Part shown: piece by piece, positions 53,582-63,434 of the stretch | Position numbering within the stretch: position 1 is the stretch's first letter | Layout: each line of letters begins with the position of its first letter | Assembly (NCBI RefSeq): GCF_023283945.1 | Contig: NZ_JAKIKW010000006.1 | Span: 143,336-207,335 of the forward strand | DNA: 64,000 bases | Source: Shewanella gelidimarina | Lineage (GTDB): Bacteria; Pseudomonadota; Gammaproteobacteria; Enterobacterales; Shewanellaceae | Direction: 5' to 3' | Position numbers and translations under genes: made by a program | The notes under the pieces: generated by a model | Database searches by the model: none | Seen by the model: the letters and a program-made list of their open reading frames with translations, nothing else | Told to the model about the DNA's origin: nothing

Positions 53582-54373
53582 ATGAGCAAACCAACTAAGT
53601 ATATCGCTCACTTGCCTGATGCAAGTGGCCGTATCCAGTACCCACAAGACGAACATGATATCTGGCAAGAGCTCTATGCAAGACAGCTTGTCAATTTACC
53701 CGGCCGTGCATGCCAAGCTTACATCGATGGACTTGAGCGTCTGGCATTGCCAAGCGATAGGATACCGCAGCTAAGTGAAATTGATGCGGTTCTACAAGAA
53801 ACGACAGGATGGAAAACGGCGGCAGTACCGGCGCTTATCTCTTTTGGTAAGTTTTTTGAACTGCTAGCGAATAAATCTTTCCCAGTAGCGACCTTTATTC
53901 GAAGTCGTGAAGAACTCGATTATCTGCAAGAGCCTGATATTTTCCATGAAGTATTCGGACATTGCCCATTACTGACCAACCCATCGTTTGCCCATTTTTC
54001 GCATCTTTATGGTCAATTAGGATTAGCAGCGAGTAGAGAAGAACGTGTTTTCTTAGCACGACTTTATTGGTTTACTGTTGAGTTTGGCATTATACGCGCA
54101 GCCAATAATGACCTGAGCATTTATGGTGGCGGTATTATAAGCTCGCCTGGTGAAACACTCTTTGTGATGGGCAATGAGCCTGAAATTAGACCGTTCGATC
54201 TGGTTGATGTGATGCGAACCCCTTATCGTATCGATATTATGCAACCCATCTATTATGCAATAAATAGTATTAGTGATCTCGATGGTATCGCTGAAATGGA
54301 TATTATGGGCGCGGTAAAGAAAGCCCAGCAGCTTGGATTATTTGCAGCAACGTATCCTGCTAAAGCGGGTTAA
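53582..54373 (+). CDS. phhA: Phenylalanine-4-hydroxylase
   Basis: The 263-residue monomeric bacterial enzyme of the biopterin-dependent hydroxylase family shows [13 protein letters not shown], the iron ligands in the [13 protein letters not shown] motif and the later Glu in YWFTVEFGI, and [10 protein letters not shown]. It hydroxylates phenylalanine to tyrosine with tetrahydropterin. The carbinolamine dehydratase needed to recycle the pterin is encoded next (phhB, 35 bp downstream). Confidence 0.96.
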   Translation: MSKPTKYIAHLPDASGRIQYPQDEHDIWQELYARQLVNLPGRACQAYIDGLERLALPSDRIPQLSEIDAVLQETTGWKTAAVPALISFGKFFELLANKSFPVATFIRSREELDYLQEPDIFHEVFGHCPLLTNPSFAHFSHLYGQLGLAASREERVFLARLYWFTVEFGIIRAANNDLSIYGGGIISSPGETLFVMGNEPEIRPFDLVDVMRTPYRIDIMQPIYYAINSISDLDGIAEMDIMGAVKKAQQLGLFAATYPAKAG

Positions 54374-54407
54374 ATACGATTTAAATTACAGAATTAAAGG
54401 AAAGATA

Positions 54408-54749
54408 ATGACTGAATTAGCCCAAATGAAGTGTGAAGCCTGTCAAGCAGATGCACCTAAAGTGAGTGATGCCGAGCTGGGTGAACTTGTACGTATGATC
54501 CCTGACTGGACTGTAGAAGTGCGTGACGGAATTATGCAGCTTGAGCGTGTGTACAAGTTTAAGAATTTTAAGTTGGCAATGGCGTTCACCAACAAACTTG
54601 CCGATCTTGCAGAGGCTGAATTTCATCATCCAGGCATTTTGACCGAGTGGGGAAAAGTGACTGTGACATGGTGGTCTCATTCAATTAAGGGCCTGCACAA
54701 GAACGATTTTATTATGGCTGCCAAAACAGATGGATTATTAGCTGACTAG
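54408..54749 (+). CDS. phhB: Pterin-4a-carbinolamine dehydratase
   Basis: The protein has 113 residues from ATG 54408 (AAGGAAAGATA upstream); a longer frame overlapping phhA is not needed. Motifs are [19 protein letters not shown] and [21 protein letters not shown], with the catalytic histidines. It dehydrates the 4a-hydroxy pterin formed by PhhA. It forms an operon with phhA and ends at a strong terminator. Confidence 0.95.
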   Translation: MTELAQMKCEACQADAPKVSDAELGELVRMIPDWTVEVRDGIMQLERVYKFKNFKLAMAFTNKLADLAEAEFHHPGILTEWGKVTVTWWSHSIKGLHKNDFIMAAKTDGLLAD

Positions 54750-54756
54750 TTTTATG

Positions 54757-54790
54757 CCGTGCCAGCGCTGCTGGCACGCTTCTTTTTTCT
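54757..54790 (+). terminator. Terminator of phhAB
   Basis: CGTGCCAGC / GCTGGCACG stem with a 3-base loop, followed by CTTCTTTTTTCTT. Confidence 0.9.
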
Positions 54791-55095
54791 TTATGTTACA
54801 AATCTGCTGTAAACAAGCCTTGCCACAACCCTCATAACCTTTTAACGTATAGGCGAAATATGCTTAACAGTTATCTGTTCTTCTTATAAGATCAGAGCTT
54901 AGCGTCGCTTAATGCTGGTTACTAGCTTCTTATCAGTTTTATTAACTATTTGATTGTCTACGTTAATGTTAGTCGAAAGTGGATCGGTGTTTGTCCATTG
55001 ATGCTGCCACTAAATTAGCTTCAAAGACCATTAAATAGTTAATGCAATTAGTTTTATCCCAATAACAATTATTTAGAAAAGGGAACTGCAATAGT
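54791..55095. other. Intergenic region before tyrR
   Basis: AT-rich sequence with no gene. It should carry the tyrR promoter. A TTACA...TGTAA word near 54797-54813 has the opposite polarity to a TyrR box. Confidence 0.3.
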
Positions 55096-56640
55096 ATGCG
55101 CTTGGAAGTCAGCTGTTTGGACCGAGTCGGTCTAGCGAAAGATATATTATTGATAATGGAAGATTATGGGATCAACTTGTTTGCTATCGATGCTAGCAAT
55201 CAGGGTTTTCTGTATCTGCAATTTGCTGAAGTTAGTTTTGATATGCTCAGTGAGTTACTGCCGCTCATCCGTAAAGTAGAAGGTGTACATGATGTACGAA
55301 CCGTCTCCTTTATGCCTTCAGAACAAGAGCATTACGCGCTAAAAACCTTATTAAAGACGTTGCCTGATTCTGTATTTTCCCTCGATATAAAAGGCCGTAT
55401 TCGTATTGTGAACGAATCGGCTTTGCATATTATTGGTATGGCTGAACATGAGGTCATCGAAGAATCTATTGGTCACTGGGTACAAGGCTTCAATTTTAGC
55501 CGTTGGTTGAGTGAATCAACAGTGCTTGCGCAAGCGACCCGGGTCAATATTGGTGAGAACGAATATCTGGCCGAAATGTTACCTATCTATTTACCAGACG
55601 GCAGTGAAACCCCGATTCTTGCTGGTGCTGTGGTGTCTTTAAAGTCACCGGCCCGTTTAGGTAAACAGTTTAATGCGTTGCAAAACCAAACTGCAGGTTT
55701 TGAAAATGTATTAGCAACAAGCGATAAGATGAAAGAGGTGCTTGTGCAGGCCCGGAGAATGGCTCAGTTAGACGCGCCATTATTGATCACCGGCGAAACG
55801 GGGACCGGTAAAGAGTTGATGTCACGAGCATGTCATGATGCCAGTATGCGCCGCGATCAACCTTTTATTGCGATTAATTGCGCCGCTATGCCAGACAGCG
55901 CAGCCGAAGAAGAGTTATTTGGCTATGTTAGTAATGGGAGCGTGGTTAAACGCGGCTTTTTTGAAGAAGCCAAAGGCGGAACGGTCTTTTTAGACGAAAT
56001 CGCTGAGATGTCTCGATCTGCACAAGTTAAGTTATTACGCTTTTTACAAGACGGTACCTTTAGACGTGTGGGCGGCGATGAAGAGGTGCGAAGTGATGTT
56101 CGCATTATCTGTTCGACGCAAAAAAATCTAGCTGAACTTTGCCAAAGTGGTGAGTTTAGAGAAGATCTTTATTACCGTATCCACGTCTTAGGCTTTCATG
56201 TGCCTTCTTTGCGCGAACGAAAAGTTGACGTTATTCCACTGACGGAAATGTTTTTGGAGCATTACAGCCAGCAATTATCTATTCCTATTCGCCGTATCTC
56301 AGGTGCGTGTCGTGAACATCTGCTGGGTTATGCTTGGCCTGGTAATATACGTCAGCTTAAAAATGCCATCTTTAGAGCTGTATCAATGTGGGATGGCAGT
56401 GCGGAATTGACGGTAGACCAGCTTAAATTGCCATCATACGCTGAAGGTTTTGGCTATTTTGATCATCAATTCGAGGGAAGCCTTGAGCAAGCGATGAAGC
56501 AATTTGAAGCAAGTTTACTGCGTCGATTATATCCTGCTTACCCAAGTACACGTCAATTAGCTAAAAAGTTAGGAGTGTCCCACACTGCTATTGCGAATAA
56601 GTTGCGTGAATACAAAATAAGTAAGCATAAAACCATGTAA
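55096..56640 (+). CDS. tyrR: TyrR-family aromatic amino acid regulator
   Basis: The 514-residue protein has an N-terminal ACT domain (MRLEVSCLDRVGLAKDIL), a PAS domain (about 80-190; SVFSLDIKGRIRIVNESAL), an AAA+ domain (Walker A GETGTGKE, GTVFLDEIAEM) and a C-terminal TyrR HTH (STRQLAKKLGVSHTAIANKLREY). The sigma-54 contact loop GAFTGA is absent (LFGYVSNGSVVKRGFF), as in TyrR and PhhR proteins working with sigma-70. It lies between phhAB and fahA-maiA and probably activates both in response to Phe/Tyr. Confidence 0.94.
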   Translation: MRLEVSCLDRVGLAKDILLIMEDYGINLFAIDASNQGFLYLQFAEVSFDMLSELLPLIRKVEGVHDVRTVSFMPSEQEHYALKTLLKTLPDSVFSLDIKGRIRIVNESALHIIGMAEHEVIEESIGHWVQGFNFSRWLSESTVLAQATRVNIGENEYLAEMLPIYLPDGSETPILAGAVVSLKSPARLGKQFNALQNQTAGFENVLATSDKMKEVLVQARRMAQLDAPLLITGETGTGKELMSRACHDASMRRDQPFIAINCAAMPDSAAEEELFGYVSNGSVVKRGFFEEAKGGTVFLDEIAEMSRSAQVKLLRFLQDGTFRRVGGDEEVRSDVRIICSTQKNLAELCQSGEFREDLYYRIHVLGFHVPSLRERKVDVIPLTEMFLEHYSQQLSIPIRRISGACREHLLGYAWPGNIRQLKNAIFRAVSMWDGSAELTVDQLKLPSYAEGFGYFDHQFEGSLEQAMKQFEASLLRRLYPAYPSTRQLAKKLGVSHTAIANKLREYKISKHKTM

Positions 56641-57163
56641 CATCGGGTTGCCAGTCATTGCTTGCTTTAGCAGCAAAAAATCATCAATAACCCCCATTAC
56701 AGCCTATTTCATATAGGCTGTAATCATATGTTTACAAACTAGGGGCCATTCTACATAAATGTGATTTGGCTCACGCTATTCCACTATTGCCGTAGTTAAT
56801 GTATTCCTATACCCGTTCTGCCTGAAACTGCAGGATTCAGTGGGAATTTAATGGGCTTTGATCAAGGCATTGATTGCAACTAATGGTCGCTCCCTTGGTA
56901 AAATCAATAACACAGAGTAAAGGCCATTAAAACCCATCAAAGAAGGGGTTGTGCAAGCCCACTTCGTTGTTGCATTAACTTAAAAGGAAATCACCATTTC
57001 TACGTTAATGCGCCTAGAATTGAACTGGCACAACGCCTCTGAAGCGAGCATTTTCAAGTAGAACGGGTATATGCAAAAGCAGATTTAGGCGTAAGCTTGA
57101 TCCATTTAAAACAGCATGCAAAAGCTGGGATAATCAGCTAGCCACATTTTATTAGGAGTGAGT
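56641..57163. other. tyrR-fahA intergenic region with hairpin and MITE-like element
   Basis: A hairpin TTACAGCCTAT / ATAGGCTGTAA sits near 56698-56724, about 58 bp after the tyrR stop and without a T-run. The rest is mostly the repeat element at 56808-57071. No gene is seen. Confidence 0.5.
56808..57071. repeat. MITE-like element, about 264 bp, TATACCCGTTCT ends
   Basis: The left end TATACCCGTTCTGCCTGAAA and the inverse of the right end (TATACCCGTTCTACTTGAAA) form imperfect terminal inverted repeats of about 25 bp. There is no coding capacity. A solo right end occurs at 45922-45963. It may carry part of the fahA promoter region. Confidence 0.75.
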
Positions 57164-58150
57164 ATGAAGTTAGCAAGTTATGATAATGGACGCCGTGACG
57201 GCCAGTTAATGTTAGTTAGCCGAGATCTAACTAAAGCGGTTGCGGTACCAGCTATTGCTCATACTATGCAGCAGTTGCTAGATGCATGGGATCTACTTAA
57301 CCCACAGTTGGTTGAGCTTTATGATGCATTGAACGAAGGTTTGATGGATAACGCCATTGCATTTGACGAAGCTAAGTGTCTATCACCGCTTCCAAGAGCT
57401 TATCAATGGGCCGATTGTAGTGCTTATGTAAACCATGTTGAATTGGTACGTAAGGCACGTGGGGCTGAGATGCCAGCAACATTCTGGACCGATCCGTTAG
57501 TTTACCAAGGTGGCTCAGATTGTTTTATTGCACCTAAAGCCGACATCCTATTAGCGAGTGAAGAGTGGGGCATTGATTTTGAATCTGAAATTGCCGTGAT
57601 CACTGATGATGTGCCAATGGGAATTACAACAGAAAATGCAGCTAAGCACATTAAACTGCTAATGCTGGTTAACGATGTGTCCCTAAGAAACTTGATCCCA
57701 GGTGAATTAGCCAAAGGTTTTGGTTTCTTCCAAGCTAAGCCTTCAAGCAGTTTTTCACCTGTAGCGGTAACGCCGGATGAGTTAAACGACAAGTGGCAAG
57801 ATAGTAAAGTACATCTGCCATTAATCACTCATTTAAATAATGAGCTGTTTGGTCGTCCAAACGCGGGTGTCGACATGACGTTCAACTTCAGCCAATTGGT
57901 GTCTCACGTGGCTAAGAGTCGTCCTTTAGGTGCTGGTGCCATTATTGGTTCTGGAACGATTTCTAACTATGACCGCAGTGCCGGCTCAAGCTGTCTTGCT
58001 GAGACTCGTATGCTTGAAACCATTGCAGAAGGTAAGCCATCAACTCCATTTATGCGCTTTGGCGACCGTGTTCGTATTGAAATGCTTGATGAAAATGAGC
58101 ATTCAATATTTGGTACGATTGATCAGCAGGTTGTTGAGTATAAAGCTTGA
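57164..58150 (+). CDS. fahA: Fumarylacetoacetate hydrolase
   Basis: The protein has 328 residues from ATG 57164, preceded by AGGAG with a 5-base spacer; a GTG at 57158 would overlap that site. FAH family motifs are SEEWGIDFESEIAVITDDVP, VSLRNLIPGEL, FQAKPSSSFSPVAVTPDEL and GSGTISNYDRSAGSSCLAE. It cleaves fumarylacetoacetate to fumarate and acetoacetate, the last step of tyrosine degradation. It works with MaiA, encoded 479 bp downstream. The gap is taken up by a terminator and a MITE-like element, which may have split an older fahA-maiA operon. Confidence 0.92.
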   Translation: MKLASYDNGRRDGQLMLVSRDLTKAVAVPAIAHTMQQLLDAWDLLNPQLVELYDALNEGLMDNAIAFDEAKCLSPLPRAYQWADCSAYVNHVELVRKARGAEMPATFWTDPLVYQGGSDCFIAPKADILLASEEWGIDFESEIAVITDDVPMGITTENAAKHIKLLMLVNDVSLRNLIPGELAKGFGFFQAKPSSSFSPVAVTPDELNDKWQDSKVHLPLITHLNNELFGRPNAGVDMTFNFSQLVSHVAKSRPLGAGAIIGSGTISNYDRSAGSSCLAETRMLETIAEGKPSTPFMRFGDRVRIEMLDENEHSIFGTIDQQVVEYKA

Positions 58151-58186
58151 TTTGTAGTCTAAGCCATTGATGCAATTAGCAACATG

Positions 58187-58219
58187 AAGAGTTAATTCGT
58201 AAGGGTTAACTCTTTTTTT
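58187..58219 (+). terminator. Terminator of fahA
   Basis: AAGAGTTAA / TTAACTCTT stem followed by a T-run. Confidence 0.85.
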
Positions 58220-58232
58220 AGGTTGTTGCGTT

Positions 58233-58500
58233 AATACCAATTGGATTAAAAGTTTGACCATTCAGCGGGAATTCAAAGCCCTGTAGGCGAGATGGGGGAT
58301 TGAAGCTAATAGTTATTCTATATCTAAAGCCCACAGCGAAGCTTAAAGGGCTTTGAAACCCGCACTACGTGAGTGCCTCAGACTTTCCACTTCTGCTTTG
58401 CAGTGCTTTAAAAGGGAATAACCCTTTTTTCACCAATGCGCCTTGAATTGAAAAGTCTGAGGCGCTCTGAATTGGTCAAATACTTAATGCAATTGGTATT
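58233..58500. repeat. MITE-like element, 268 bp, AATACCAATTG ends
   Basis: The left end AATACCAATTGGATTAAAAG and the inverse of the right end (AATACCAATTGCATTAAGTA) are imperfect terminal inverted repeats of about 30 bp; both ends continue with TTTGACC. The element is non-coding. It separates fahA from maiA. Confidence 0.85.
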
Positions 58501-58629
58501 TGATAAGCCTGTTGGAATTACATATGTGGTTAATTCGGAAACGCTTAATCTGTTCAATTCAGGTTGCATTGATGAGGCATGGCTTACTCGCTTGTGAGTC
58601 AACGTTATTGATATAAAAGGGAAGTCAGA

Positions 58630-59286
58630 ATGATCAAATTATATGGGTACTGGCGTTCAAGCGCGGCTTACCGTGTGCGTATCGCGCTGAATTGCAAAGG
58701 ACTCACTGCTGAGCACATTTCTGTTCATCTAGTCAAAAATGGTGGTGAGCAACATCAGTCCCAATACACTGCCTTGAATGCACAGGAGTTGGTCCCTACA
58801 TTGGTGACAACAGATGAAGATGGCCAAGAGTGGGTGTTAACGCAGTCACTTGCGATAATCGAGTACCTTGAAGATAGATATAGCAATAGCCCACTTTTAC
58901 CTATCGGTGCTTTTGACAAAGCCATTGTAAGAGCGATGGCGCTGACGGTAGCGTGTGAAATCCATCCTTTGAATAACTTAAAAGTATTGCAGTATTTAGC
59001 GGCAGAATTAGAGACTAGCGATAACGCAAAAACGGCGTGGTATCACAGCTGGGTAAATCAAGGGTTTGCTGCATTAGAACAGCAATTGGCACAATATAGT
59101 GGTGATTTCTGTTTTGGCGATAACATCACGTTAGCTGACCTATGTCTGGTGCCGCAAGTTTATAACGCAGAGCGATTTAACGTCGATATGACGCCATTTC
59201 CCAATATTGTACGGGTTAATGCACATTGTTTAGCTCAGCAAGTCTTTATTGATGCGATTCCCGAGAATCAGCACGACGCGACATAA
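58630..59286 (+). CDS. maiA: Maleylacetoacetate isomerase
   Basis: The 218-residue zeta-class glutathione S-transferase shows MIKLYGYWRSSAAYRVRIALN with the SSxxYRVRIAL glutathione motif, NAQELVPTL, LTQSLAIIEYLE, CEIHPLNNLKVLQ and a C-terminal helical domain. It isomerises maleylacetoacetate to fumarylacetoacetate, the FahA substrate. AAGGGAAG precedes the ATG. It is convergent with a LysR gene. Confidence 0.95.
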   Translation: MIKLYGYWRSSAAYRVRIALNCKGLTAEHISVHLVKNGGEQHQSQYTALNAQELVPTLVTTDEDGQEWVLTQSLAIIEYLEDRYSNSPLLPIGAFDKAIVRAMALTVACEIHPLNNLKVLQYLAAELETSDNAKTAWYHSWVNQGFAALEQQLAQYSGDFCFGDNITLADLCLVPQVYNAERFNVDMTPFPNIVRVNAHCLAQQVFIDAIPENQHDAT

Positions 59287-59307
59287 GTTAGGCAATCGCG
59301 TAAATTT

Positions 59308-60189
59308 CTAGCGGTTTTGCATTAAGAATTCGACAAACGCCCGATCGGCTTTACTGATTGGGCGTTGCTTTTTCCAAGCAATGTGCAGGTCTAAATACAC
59401 TGGCGGATCAAAAGGTTTTGCCAAAATGTTGTCATGCGGTTCAATCACCATTTCCAACACACTGGTAATTCCATACTCTTGAGCAACCACTTGTTTTATA
59501 AGGTTTATAAGGTTAGTTTCAAATGCAATACTGGCATTGAGGCCCAATAACTCAGCCTGTGCTAACATCCACTCTCGATGAAAGTATCCTTGTTTAAATA
59601 GGACTAAATCGTGTTGAAAAAACTGTTCAAGGGGCACGGAAGCTTGATCCGCTAACGGATGATGTTTACCTACGGCAACGACCATCTGTTCTTGCAGTAA
59701 AAGATGACTTTCAAAGTTTTCGTTCAAATCGTTGGCGGTAATGATGGCGATATCGACATCTTCTCGTAGCAGCATTTTTAACGTGTCACGAGTACCACCT
59801 TCAAATAATGATAACTTCAAGTCCGGATGTTGATGCCTAAAAGCCATTAATCGGCTTGGCAGGTAAAAAGAGCCCAACATACCGGGAACGGCAACCCTCA
59901 CTTCACCTTTGGTCAAATTTGCCATTGATTTGATATGTGCTTCTGCTTGCGCCATGTTTTTAATAATGAGTGTTGCGTGTTGATGTAGTGCGCGTCCCTC
60001 AGCGGTTAGAGAAAGGACCTTACTGCGCTTGTGGGCGCCTCTGTCTACTAACGTAACCCCGAGCGAGCCTTCTAACCTTTTAATGCTCTGGCTCAGTGCT
60101 GGTTGCGCTATGTTTAATTGTTGCGCGGCTTTAGTAAAGCTTCCTGAGGTTATCAATGCATCAAGATGTTTTAACTGTTTTATATCCAT
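59308..60189 (-). CDS. LysR-type transcriptional regulator
   Basis: The 293-residue protein has HTH DALITSGSFTKAAQQLNIAQPALSQSIKRLEGSLG and a substrate-binding domain from about residue 90 (KGEVRVAVPGMLGSFYLPSRL). It is divergent from the MFS gene at 60372 across about 180 bp, so it probably controls that transporter. The effector is unknown. Confidence 0.92.
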   Translation of the reverse strand: MDIKQLKHLDALITSGSFTKAAQQLNIAQPALSQSIKRLEGSLGVTLVDRGAHKRSKVLSLTAEGRALHQHATLIIKNMAQAEAHIKSMANLTKGEVRVAVPGMLGSFYLPSRLMAFRHQHPDLKLSLFEGGTRDTLKMLLREDVDIAIITANDLNENFESHLLLQEQMVVAVGKHHPLADQASVPLEQFFQHDLVLFKQGYFHREWMLAQAELLGLNASIAFETNLINLIKQVVAQEYGITSVLEMVIEPHDNILAKPFDPPVYLDLHIAWKKQRPISKADRAFVEFLMQNR

Positions 60190-60371
60190 AGCAAACCCAT
60201 TTAAGGCGGAACGACGAAATGTTTTGTTCTCGAGTGGTTATACTGCCAATTTTGAAGTTAACTTTCCATAACAAAAATCAATGAATAGAGCTGTTTTTAG
60301 TTATTATCGTTATGTAACTAGCATTGCTATGATCATCGGACTGAGACAACGTTGTGAAGAGTCATATTATT

Positions 60372-61598
60372 ATGAGCAATACTGCTGTGCAGGTTAACGA
60401 TAAGCGCGAACTACAATTAATTGGCGGTTTATCTATTGCTTCGATTGTTATTTTTATCAATTTGTATCTTGTTCAGGGAATGCTACCGCTTATTGCCGAG
60501 ACATTTTGGGTGTCAAAAACACATGCGACTTTATTGTTATCGGTGACAAGCTTCACAATGGCATTTTCGTTGCTACTGTTTGCAGTTCTGTCAGATCGTA
60601 TCGGCCGTAAACGCCCGATCATTATTAGCCTTTATCTGCTCGTTATTGTGGATATAATTGCAATATTTATTGGTGATTTCAGTCAACTTGTTGCATTGCG
60701 AATGGTACAAGGGGTTTTACTCGCTTCAGTGCCCGCGATGGCAATGGCTTATTTTAAAGACGAGCTTGGTGGCAATGTGCTGTTAAAAGCGGGGGCCATT
60801 TATATTGCAGCGAACAGTGTTGGTGGTATAACGGGTAGGTTACTTGGCGGTATGATGTCTGAATATTTGCAATGGCATGAGGCAATGGCGCTGTTGGCGG
60901 CTTTATCACTCATTGGCACGATACTCGCTGCAACGATGTTACCTGACAGTCAGTTTGTTAAGCCTAAGCTTGGACTCGGAAAATTCGCTGTGCAATCAGA
61001 TTTAAAAGGGTTTTATCATCATCTAGCTAACCCAAAGTTGAGATTAATTTATCTTGTAGGTGGCGTCGCATTCATGGTGATGGTCAATCAGTTTAGCTAT
61101 ATACAACTGCATTTAATGGCGAGCCCCTTCATGCAGGGACCTTTTGAGGTCACCTTGATCTTCCTTTGTTATTCAAGCGGTACATATGCATCGTATCGTA
61201 GTGCCAAATGGATTAGTAAACTGGGCATTAAACGTGTATTTAGTTTGTCAGTTCTCGCGCTAATGCTAGGGACACTATTTACCCTTTTTGATAGTGTGAT
61301 TACCATCTACGTAGGGTTTCTGGTCTCCTCATTCGGTTTTTTTCTTATTCACAGCAGTTGTAATGCTTGGGTTGCGTTTATCGCTAAGCAACATCGTGCA
61401 AAAGCCACAGCGCTGTACTTATGCAGTTACTATCTAGGCGCTGCCATTGGCGGACCTTATCTGTTACCTTTTTGGCAACATTGGGGTTGGCAAGGTGTTG
61501 TATTCGGTTCAATGATTTGCTTGAGTGTACTGGCTGTACTCGTCAATAAGTTAATATCGCCTGCGAATGCAAAAAGCCCTGTGTCATTTACTGCTTAA
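60372..61598 (+). CDS. MFS transporter (YnfM-like drug:H+ antiporter type)
   Basis: The protein has about 408 residues from ATG 60372; GTG 60354 would add six. Twelve membrane segments are seen, with SVTSFTMAFSLLLFAVLSDRIGRKRPIII, containing the loop 2-3 motif DRIGRKRP, and GGITGRLLGGMM. The MFS subfamily resembles YnfM-type exporters. It is divergent from a LysR gene, which fits regulated export of a small molecule. The substrate is unknown. Confidence 0.9.
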   Translation: MSNTAVQVNDKRELQLIGGLSIASIVIFINLYLVQGMLPLIAETFWVSKTHATLLLSVTSFTMAFSLLLFAVLSDRIGRKRPIIISLYLLVIVDIIAIFIGDFSQLVALRMVQGVLLASVPAMAMAYFKDELGGNVLLKAGAIYIAANSVGGITGRLLGGMMSEYLQWHEAMALLAALSLIGTILAATMLPDSQFVKPKLGLGKFAVQSDLKGFYHHLANPKLRLIYLVGGVAFMVMVNQFSYIQLHLMASPFMQGPFEVTLIFLCYSSGTYASYRSAKWISKLGIKRVFSLSVLALMLGTLFTLFDSVITIYVGFLVSSFGFFLIHSSCNAWVAFIAKQHRAKATALYLCSYYLGAAIGGPYLLPFWQHWGWQGVVFGSMICLSVLAVLVNKLISPANAKSPVSFTA

Positions 61599-61755
61599 CA
61601 TATATTAATTAATACTGGGGTTTATGCTGAGCTGCTTTTAAAGCCCATCTTTATGGATCGGGACAATGTGAAATACCCAGCGACTAAAGAGCACTGGGTT
61701 TTCTCAGTACCATTCGATAAATACGGACTTGCCGGCCTATTGCTGCTTAACTTCT

Positions 61756-62994
61756 CTAAGCTGGTGCACTCGAAGGTTGCGGCCATATTTTTGCCCGATA
61801 ATGGCCATGAAAGAACACCGCAGCTGCAAAAAATGTGACTAAAGCCCCACTGAGTAAAGCCCATTTCACATCAAGTATACTCAATATACTGCCAAGCCCC
61901 GCAGCGAGTAAGTTACCTAAGCAGAATATAGTCACCAACATTCCCATCAGTTGTCCCTGTGCGTTGTTGTGGTATGAATTCGATAAGTACACTGGCAGGA
62001 AACCGTTATAAATGGCTATTCCTGCGCCCATGAGTGCGAAACAAATTAAATATAGCTGGCTGGTGAGAAAGGGAAGCGCGGTAAGGGCAGAGCCAAAGAT
62101 AATAACTCCCATTAAGCCTGCTCTAGCATGTGACATTGTTTGCTGAATTTTTGGGTTAATCCAAATGCTGGTAAAAATCATACATGCCGTTAAGAATACG
62201 GTAGCCCAACTAATATCTACTGGGGTGTAGCTGAATTGTCTGACTAAAAATAGGGGGTAGAATTCGTAGTAGAGGTTGACTCCCATAGTTAACAATAAGT
62301 ACAGCATAAAAAAACGGCGTAAATCAACTTGGCGCAGCAGTACAAGGCTTGAAGCATTGCTTGGTGCATTGGTCGTTTCGTTTAGGCTTGATGGCATTAG
62401 GAAGTGACTTAACCCTGCGCACAAGAAACATGCAATAGCCGCGACAATAAATACTGTTTCAATCCCCGAATAAATTAAATAGCCACCCATAAGAGGACCT
62501 AGTAAATACCCACCGTAGCCCATTGCACTAATGAGAGAAAAGCTGCGAGTTTTATCGATGATAGGGTGAAGGTCTGCTGCGATTGCACGGGCAATCGAAA
62601 TATTGCCTTCGCACACGCCTGTCATTAGCCTCGCGATACAAAATAGCGCAAAGTTACCAGAGAGTGCAGCGAAAGCGGTCGCACTATAGCCAATACCACT
62701 GCCCACTAAGGTCAGAGTTAATAGGCGACGCCTACCGTAACTATCAGATAAAGCGCCAATAAAAGAACTACCTATAATAATACCTAAGGGATAGACACCT
62801 AATACGATGCCTAGTAATAGCTCTTTAGGTAGACCTTGAAACTGAGTTAATGCACTTTCACCTTGTTCGAACAGTGGCGCTAAGATGGGGTAGGGAAGGG
62901 CAATACCAGCAACACTAATAAGCGTCACTATCAAAGTGATCATCAGTATCTTTTTTGCTTCAGCTTGAGTCGTGCAGGTAGACATCTCTTTCAT
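61756..62994 (-). CDS. MFS transporter (TetA-like)
   Basis: The 412-residue protein has twelve membrane segments. The loop 2-3 motif GALSDSYGRRRLL, ARLMTGVCEGNISIARAIAADL and GYGGYLLGPLMGGYL are typical of DHA1/TetA-type efflux proteins. Two inverted repeats (62996-63026 and 63045-63070) lie immediately upstream and look like regulator sites. No regulator gene is adjacent. The substrate is unknown. Confidence 0.9.
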   Translation of the reverse strand: MKEMSTCTTQAEAKKILMITLIVTLISVAGIALPYPILAPLFEQGESALTQFQGLPKELLLGIVLGVYPLGIIIGSSFIGALSDSYGRRRLLTLTLVGSGIGYSATAFAALSGNFALFCIARLMTGVCEGNISIARAIAADLHPIIDKTRSFSLISAMGYGGYLLGPLMGGYLIYSGIETVFIVAAIACFLCAGLSHFLMPSSLNETTNAPSNASSLVLLRQVDLRRFFMLYLLLTMGVNLYYEFYPLFLVRQFSYTPVDISWATVFLTACMIFTSIWINPKIQQTMSHARAGLMGVIIFGSALTALPFLTSQLYLICFALMGAGIAIYNGFLPVYLSNSYHNNAQGQLMGMLVTIFCLGNLLAAGLGSILSILDVKWALLSGALVTFFAAAVFFHGHYRAKIWPQPSSAPA

Positions 62995-62995
62995 C

Positions 62996-63026
62996 TTTAG
63001 CTTTATCTGGTAATGATAAAGCTAAA
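62996..63026. promoter_or_regulatory. 12-bp perfect inverted repeat at the transporter start
   Basis: TTTAGCTTTATC - 7 nt - GATAAAGCTAAA ends two bases before the ATG of the minus-strand transporter. In the mRNA it would fold over the ribosome-binding region; in DNA it could be an operator. Confidence 0.6.
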
Positions 63027-63044
63027 TATTACATGTACAGCTAG

Positions 63045-63070
63045 TTAAGTAAATAAAAATGTTTACTTAA
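63045..63070. promoter_or_regulatory. 9-bp perfect inverted repeat, candidate operator
   Basis: TTAAGTAAA - 8 nt - TTTACTTAA lies 50-76 bp upstream of the transporter start. Size and AT-rich composition are like MarR/TetR-type operators. Confidence 0.55.
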
Positions 63071-63434
63071 TGATGTGGGTTTTAATTAACGTGCTGAATA
63101 GAAGATGTCATCTTTGATGGTAAGTTAACAGCTATAGGTCAAATACTATCGAAAATTAGAGTCCTGAGATCAAGTGAATAGCGCTAATGTTAAGTGATAC
63201 TTTTTAGATATGCTGAGGTCGTTATATGAAGCGAGATAGTGAGGTGTTCTGAAAAAGTGACTTCCTTTATGCTTGTTGCCGTAAGCCTTTGAGCATTTAT
63301 CGCGGTTTAATATCTTGTCGATATAGTTCATTTATTACTTCTGCAATATCGACGTCCACTACATCTAAGTAGACGCAGATGATTGAAGTATATCTAGCAT
63401 CGCTAAACAGTATTGATGCCACTTATGATGAGTA

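Larger units (their letters stand above)
58151..58629. other. fahA-maiA gap: terminator plus MITE-like element
   Basis: The region contains the fahA terminator, the element at 58233-58500 and a short maiA leader. A 64-codon minus-strand open frame at 58408-58602 overlaps the repeat and is not credible. Confidence 0.6.
62995..63434. promoter_or_regulatory. Upstream region of the TetA-like transporter
   Basis: About 440 bp contain two perfect inverted repeats near the transporter start (listed separately). The remaining sequence to 63434 shows no gene. Confidence 0.5.
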
